Shown: positions 5,911 through 7,666 of the stretch, in pieces
Numbering within the stretch: position 1 is the first letter of the stretch
Layout: the number at the start of each line of letters is the position of its first letter
Origin: an uncultured Clostridia bacterium
GTDB lineage: Bacteria > Bacillota > Clostridia > Lachnospirales > Anaerotignaceae
DNA: 7,666 bases
Assembly: GCA_910587735.1 (NCBI GenBank)
Contig: CAJUNT010000061.1
Span: 1 to 7,666, forward strand
Direction: 5' to 3'
The notes under the pieces: generated by a model
The model's input: only the letters and a program-made list of their open reading frames with translations
Told to the model about the DNA's origin: nothing
Database searches by the model: none
Position numbers and translations under genes: made by a program

Positions 5911-7263
5911 TTATTTTGTTTCAATATAAAGTGTATTTATATAAAGTGTATTTTTTAATTTACTGTAATGACAGTTTATACCAAATTGTTCTAAAATAGT
6001 ATCAACAGGACAATAAATTGTACTTTGGTTTCCCTCTAAATCCTCTATAGTAATAGGAAGAATTGTTTCAGGTGTATAAGGAGATTCTTCATTGATAAGT
6101 AATGCTTCTGCACCAATATCAAATGTTTCATTATTTATAGTAGCCATATTTTCTCCTGTTGTTACTTTTACAATGGTATCATCCTTTTGATATTGTGCTA
6201 TACAAGGATACCATGAAATCCATTTTGTAGAAATGCCACACAAATTACATACATACTGAGATGGTACATATACTTTATTTTGATAATAAAAAGGTCTTTC
6301 TGCCAAACCATCAAAATCAATAGCAACGTCATCAATCACCAAATTGACTTCTTTTACAAACTCTGGCATTTCTTTTCCTGGTCTTTCATCAAATCCAGCT
6401 TTTTGTATCATATTATAAAATTTTTGTTTCATTCCTCTATAAATAACAAATTTTAAAGAATCATTTCTTTCAAAAGCAGAAGTTTCTATTTTTTTTACAC
6501 TTTTTGGTATTGCAATTATATTCATACCTGTTCTATAAAAAGCATATTCTCCTATTTCTTTTAATCCTTCTGATAGTCCAATCTTTTTTAACTGCTGATG
6601 TCTGTAAAAAGTAAAATCTCCAATCCTTTTTACTCCTCCAGAAATTACAACAGATATTGTAGAATTTGATAAATCAATACTTCTCTGAAATTCGTCATCA
6701 GAAAGTATAACATTATTTGGTATAGATAAATGTTTTAATTCTGTATGTCGAAAAGCACCTGTTTCTATTATTTTCAGAGAATGAGGTAATATAATTTCTT
6801 CTAAATTTTTATTTTGTTGAAATGCAAAATCTTTTATTTTTGTAACACCTTCTGGCACAATATAACTTTTTTCTTCCTTACTTGCAGGATAGTATAATAG
6901 TATTTGTTTGTTTTTATCAAAGAGTACACCATCATAACTAGAAAGAGTAGGATTTTTCTTTGAAACAATTATTTTTTTTAATTTTGGAAAAGCACAATCC
7001 CAAGACATTGTATCATTTTCCATATCTAATAAATTTCTATTATCCCAAACTGCTGTGCTAGGAAGTATAATTGTTTCAATATTTTGTCTGTTTGGAATTA
7101 TTTTTTTAGGCATATCTGTTACACCCTCTGGCATTTTATAGGTGACACCAATTGGTTCTTCTGCCGTTTCTATAATACTGTTTAAATTTACTATTTCAGC
7201 AGGCAATGGAGAAATTGATGTCATTATTGTCATTACAAAGATAACACATAATTTTTGCAACAC
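5911..7263 (-). CDS. Secreted BspA-type LRR protein with C-terminal stalk domain (copy B)
   Basis: A 450-aa paralogue of the protein at 2074-3414 with the same layout: signal peptide (about 1-23), BspA-type LRRs (about 60-285, for example YIVPEGVTKIKDFAF, LEEIILPHSLKII, GLKEIGEYAF) and stalk domain (about 305-450). The stalk parts differ at only about ten of 140 residues. The LRR part differs at roughly a third of positions by eye, including surface-type residues between the conserved Leu/Ile/Val framework. The stalk cysteines are all kept (339, 342, 354, 418, 431). Translation begins at GTG (7261-7263), aligned with the ATG of copy A and eight bases after AAGGAAG (7272-7278). The C-terminus has five extra residues (NTLYI repeated) from a 15-bp tandem duplication. 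It is expected on the cell surface or in the medium; the ligand is unknown. Confidence 0.85.
   Translation of the reverse strand: MLQKLCVIFVMTIMTSISPLPAEIVNLNSIIETAEEPIGVTYKMPEGVTDMPKKIIPNRQNIETIILPSTAVWDNRNLLDMENDTMSWDCAFPKLKKIIVSKKNPTLSSYDGVLFDKNKQILLYYPASKEEKSYIVPEGVTKIKDFAFQQNKNLEEIILPHSLKIIETGAFRHTELKHLSIPNNVILSDDEFQRSIDLSNSTISVVISGGVKRIGDFTFYRHQQLKKIGLSEGLKEIGEYAFYRTGMNIIAIPKSVKKIETSAFERNDSLKFVIYRGMKQKFYNMIQKAGFDERPGKEMPEFVKEVNLVIDDVAIDFDGLAERPFYYQNKVYVPSQYVCNLCGISTKWISWYPCIAQYQKDDTIVKVTTGENMATINNETFDIGAEALLINEESPYTPETILPITIEDLEGNQSTIYCPVDTILEQFGINCHYSKLKNTLYINTLYIETK
5925..5954 (-). repeat. 15-bp tandem duplication at the end of LRR gene B
   Basis: Two adjacent units of TATAAAGTGTATTT plus A or T (5925-5939 and 5940-5954). 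Copy A has one unit. The change keeps the frame and adds five residues, giving NTLYINTLYIETK at the C-terminus. Confidence 0.85.
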
Positions 7264-7298
7264 TTAAAACACTTCCTTTTCTATTTTATTTTACTTAT

Positions 7299-7329
7299 AT
7301 AAACAATAAAAAACATCAATATACTACAA
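7299..7329 (-). promoter_or_regulatory. Bipartite upstream element of LRR gene B
   Basis: TTGTAGTA (7322-7329) and TATTGTTTAT (7299-7308) on the minus strand, again 13 bases apart and 35 bases before the start codon. This is the third occurrence in the window; the flanks here match copy A because of the duplication, whereas the lipoprotein copy is in otherwise different sequence. Confidence 0.6.
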
Positions 7330-7410
7330 AATTTTTAATTGTTTTAAAAAAAATACAAACTATTACAATATAACGAAACAAAAAAGCGAAAAAATTTTCT
7401 CCTTATTATT

Positions 7411-7666
7411 TTAAAAACCATGATTAATAACATATTCAAAAAAATTTGTTACATTAGTATCTACTTTATCAATCATTTCAACATAAGAGCCATGTCCTGC
7501 ATTTCCATGTCCTGTTTTATAATAAATTTCTCCTGTTGTTTTATCTACAAGCAATAAATAAGGAGCGTCTATTATCCAAAAACTAGCCGTATCTTCTATG
7601 CACTGCATCTCATTTATTTTTTGCTGAATTTGTGTAAGCATTTCAGTTGCGTTGTCATTTTTTTGC
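7411..7666 (-). CDS. Partial gene of unknown function, 5' end outside the window
   Basis: The C-terminal 84 or so codons of a protein. The frame stays open to the window edge (7665). The first ATG inside (7641) has no ribosome site before it, so it is more likely an internal Met than a start. The visible part has a helical, Gln-rich start (MLTQIQQKINEMQ), a beta-like stretch (FWIIDAPYLLLVDKTTGEIYYKTG), a Gly/His segment (HGNAGHGS) and a final helix ending in NHGF. I recognise no family. It is on the same strand as LRR gene B and ends 147 bases before it. No convincing terminator lies between them, only an AT-rich stretch near 7388-7405. Confidence 0.6.
   Translation of the reverse strand, partial: QKNDNATEMLTQIQQKINEMQCIEDTASFWIIDAPYLLLVDKTTGEIYYKTGHGNAGHGSYVEMIDKVDTNVTNFFEYVINHGF

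Larger units (their letters stand above)
4604..7359. repeat. Segmental duplication, copy B (full-length form)
   Basis: The longer partner of 1797-3511. It contains the intact 362-aa gene, the decayed CxxC segment, a hairpin terminator, the second LRR-stalk gene and the conserved upstream region. Similarity to copy A is very high in the promoter region, stalk domain, terminator and decayed segment, but clearly lower through the LRR-coding part. Confidence 0.85.

Overview
This is an AT-rich window with Bacillota-style expression signals: AAGGAG or GGGAG ribosome sites 6-8 bases before starts, ATG or GTG starts, a lipobox lipoprotein, and hairpins followed by T-runs. A DUF4367-type membrane protein and BspA-type leucine-rich-repeat (LRR) proteins with a stalk domain point to an anaerobic member of the Clostridia, possibly gut-associated; this is inferred from gene content only. 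No tRNA, rRNA, CRISPR array, transposase or integrase is visible.

Left part (1-1641, all on the minus strand): a short gene run reads right to left. It encodes a C39-like cysteine-peptidase fragment that ends soon after its likely catalytic His, a DUF4367/anti-sigma-like single-pass membrane protein overlapping it by 8 bases, and a small exported beta-rich protein. A strong hairpin terminator lies at the left edge. The sigma factor that usually accompanies DUF4367 proteins is not in the window.

Middle and right (about 1797-7359) are dominated by two diverged copies of one segment. Each copy, in transcription order on the minus strand, has a conserved promoter region, a secreted LRR plus stalk-domain protein (446 or 450 aa), a conserved hairpin terminator, a decayed short coding segment with a CxxCC or CxxC motif, and a second gene for a 362-aa protein of unknown family. 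Copy B (4604-7359) keeps the second gene intact. Copy A (1797-3511) has lost about 1 kb of it, so only the last codons survive, fused in frame to the short segment. Between the copies lie a plus-strand lipoprotein gene (3609-4298) and a roughly 300-bp gene-free stretch with two hairpins and one terminator.

The best lead is a bipartite upstream element, TTGTAGTA-N13-TATTGTTTAT. It occurs with exactly the same spacing before both LRR genes and, divergently, before the lipoprotein gene. It does not read as a standard sigma-A promoter and could be an alternative-sigma promoter or an operator. With the duplicated LRR/362-aa pair, in which the LRR region has diverged far more than the stalk domain or the flanks, this suggests a co-regulated cell-surface module whose recognition face varies. 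That functional reading is inference. A partial gene of unknown function runs off the right edge.
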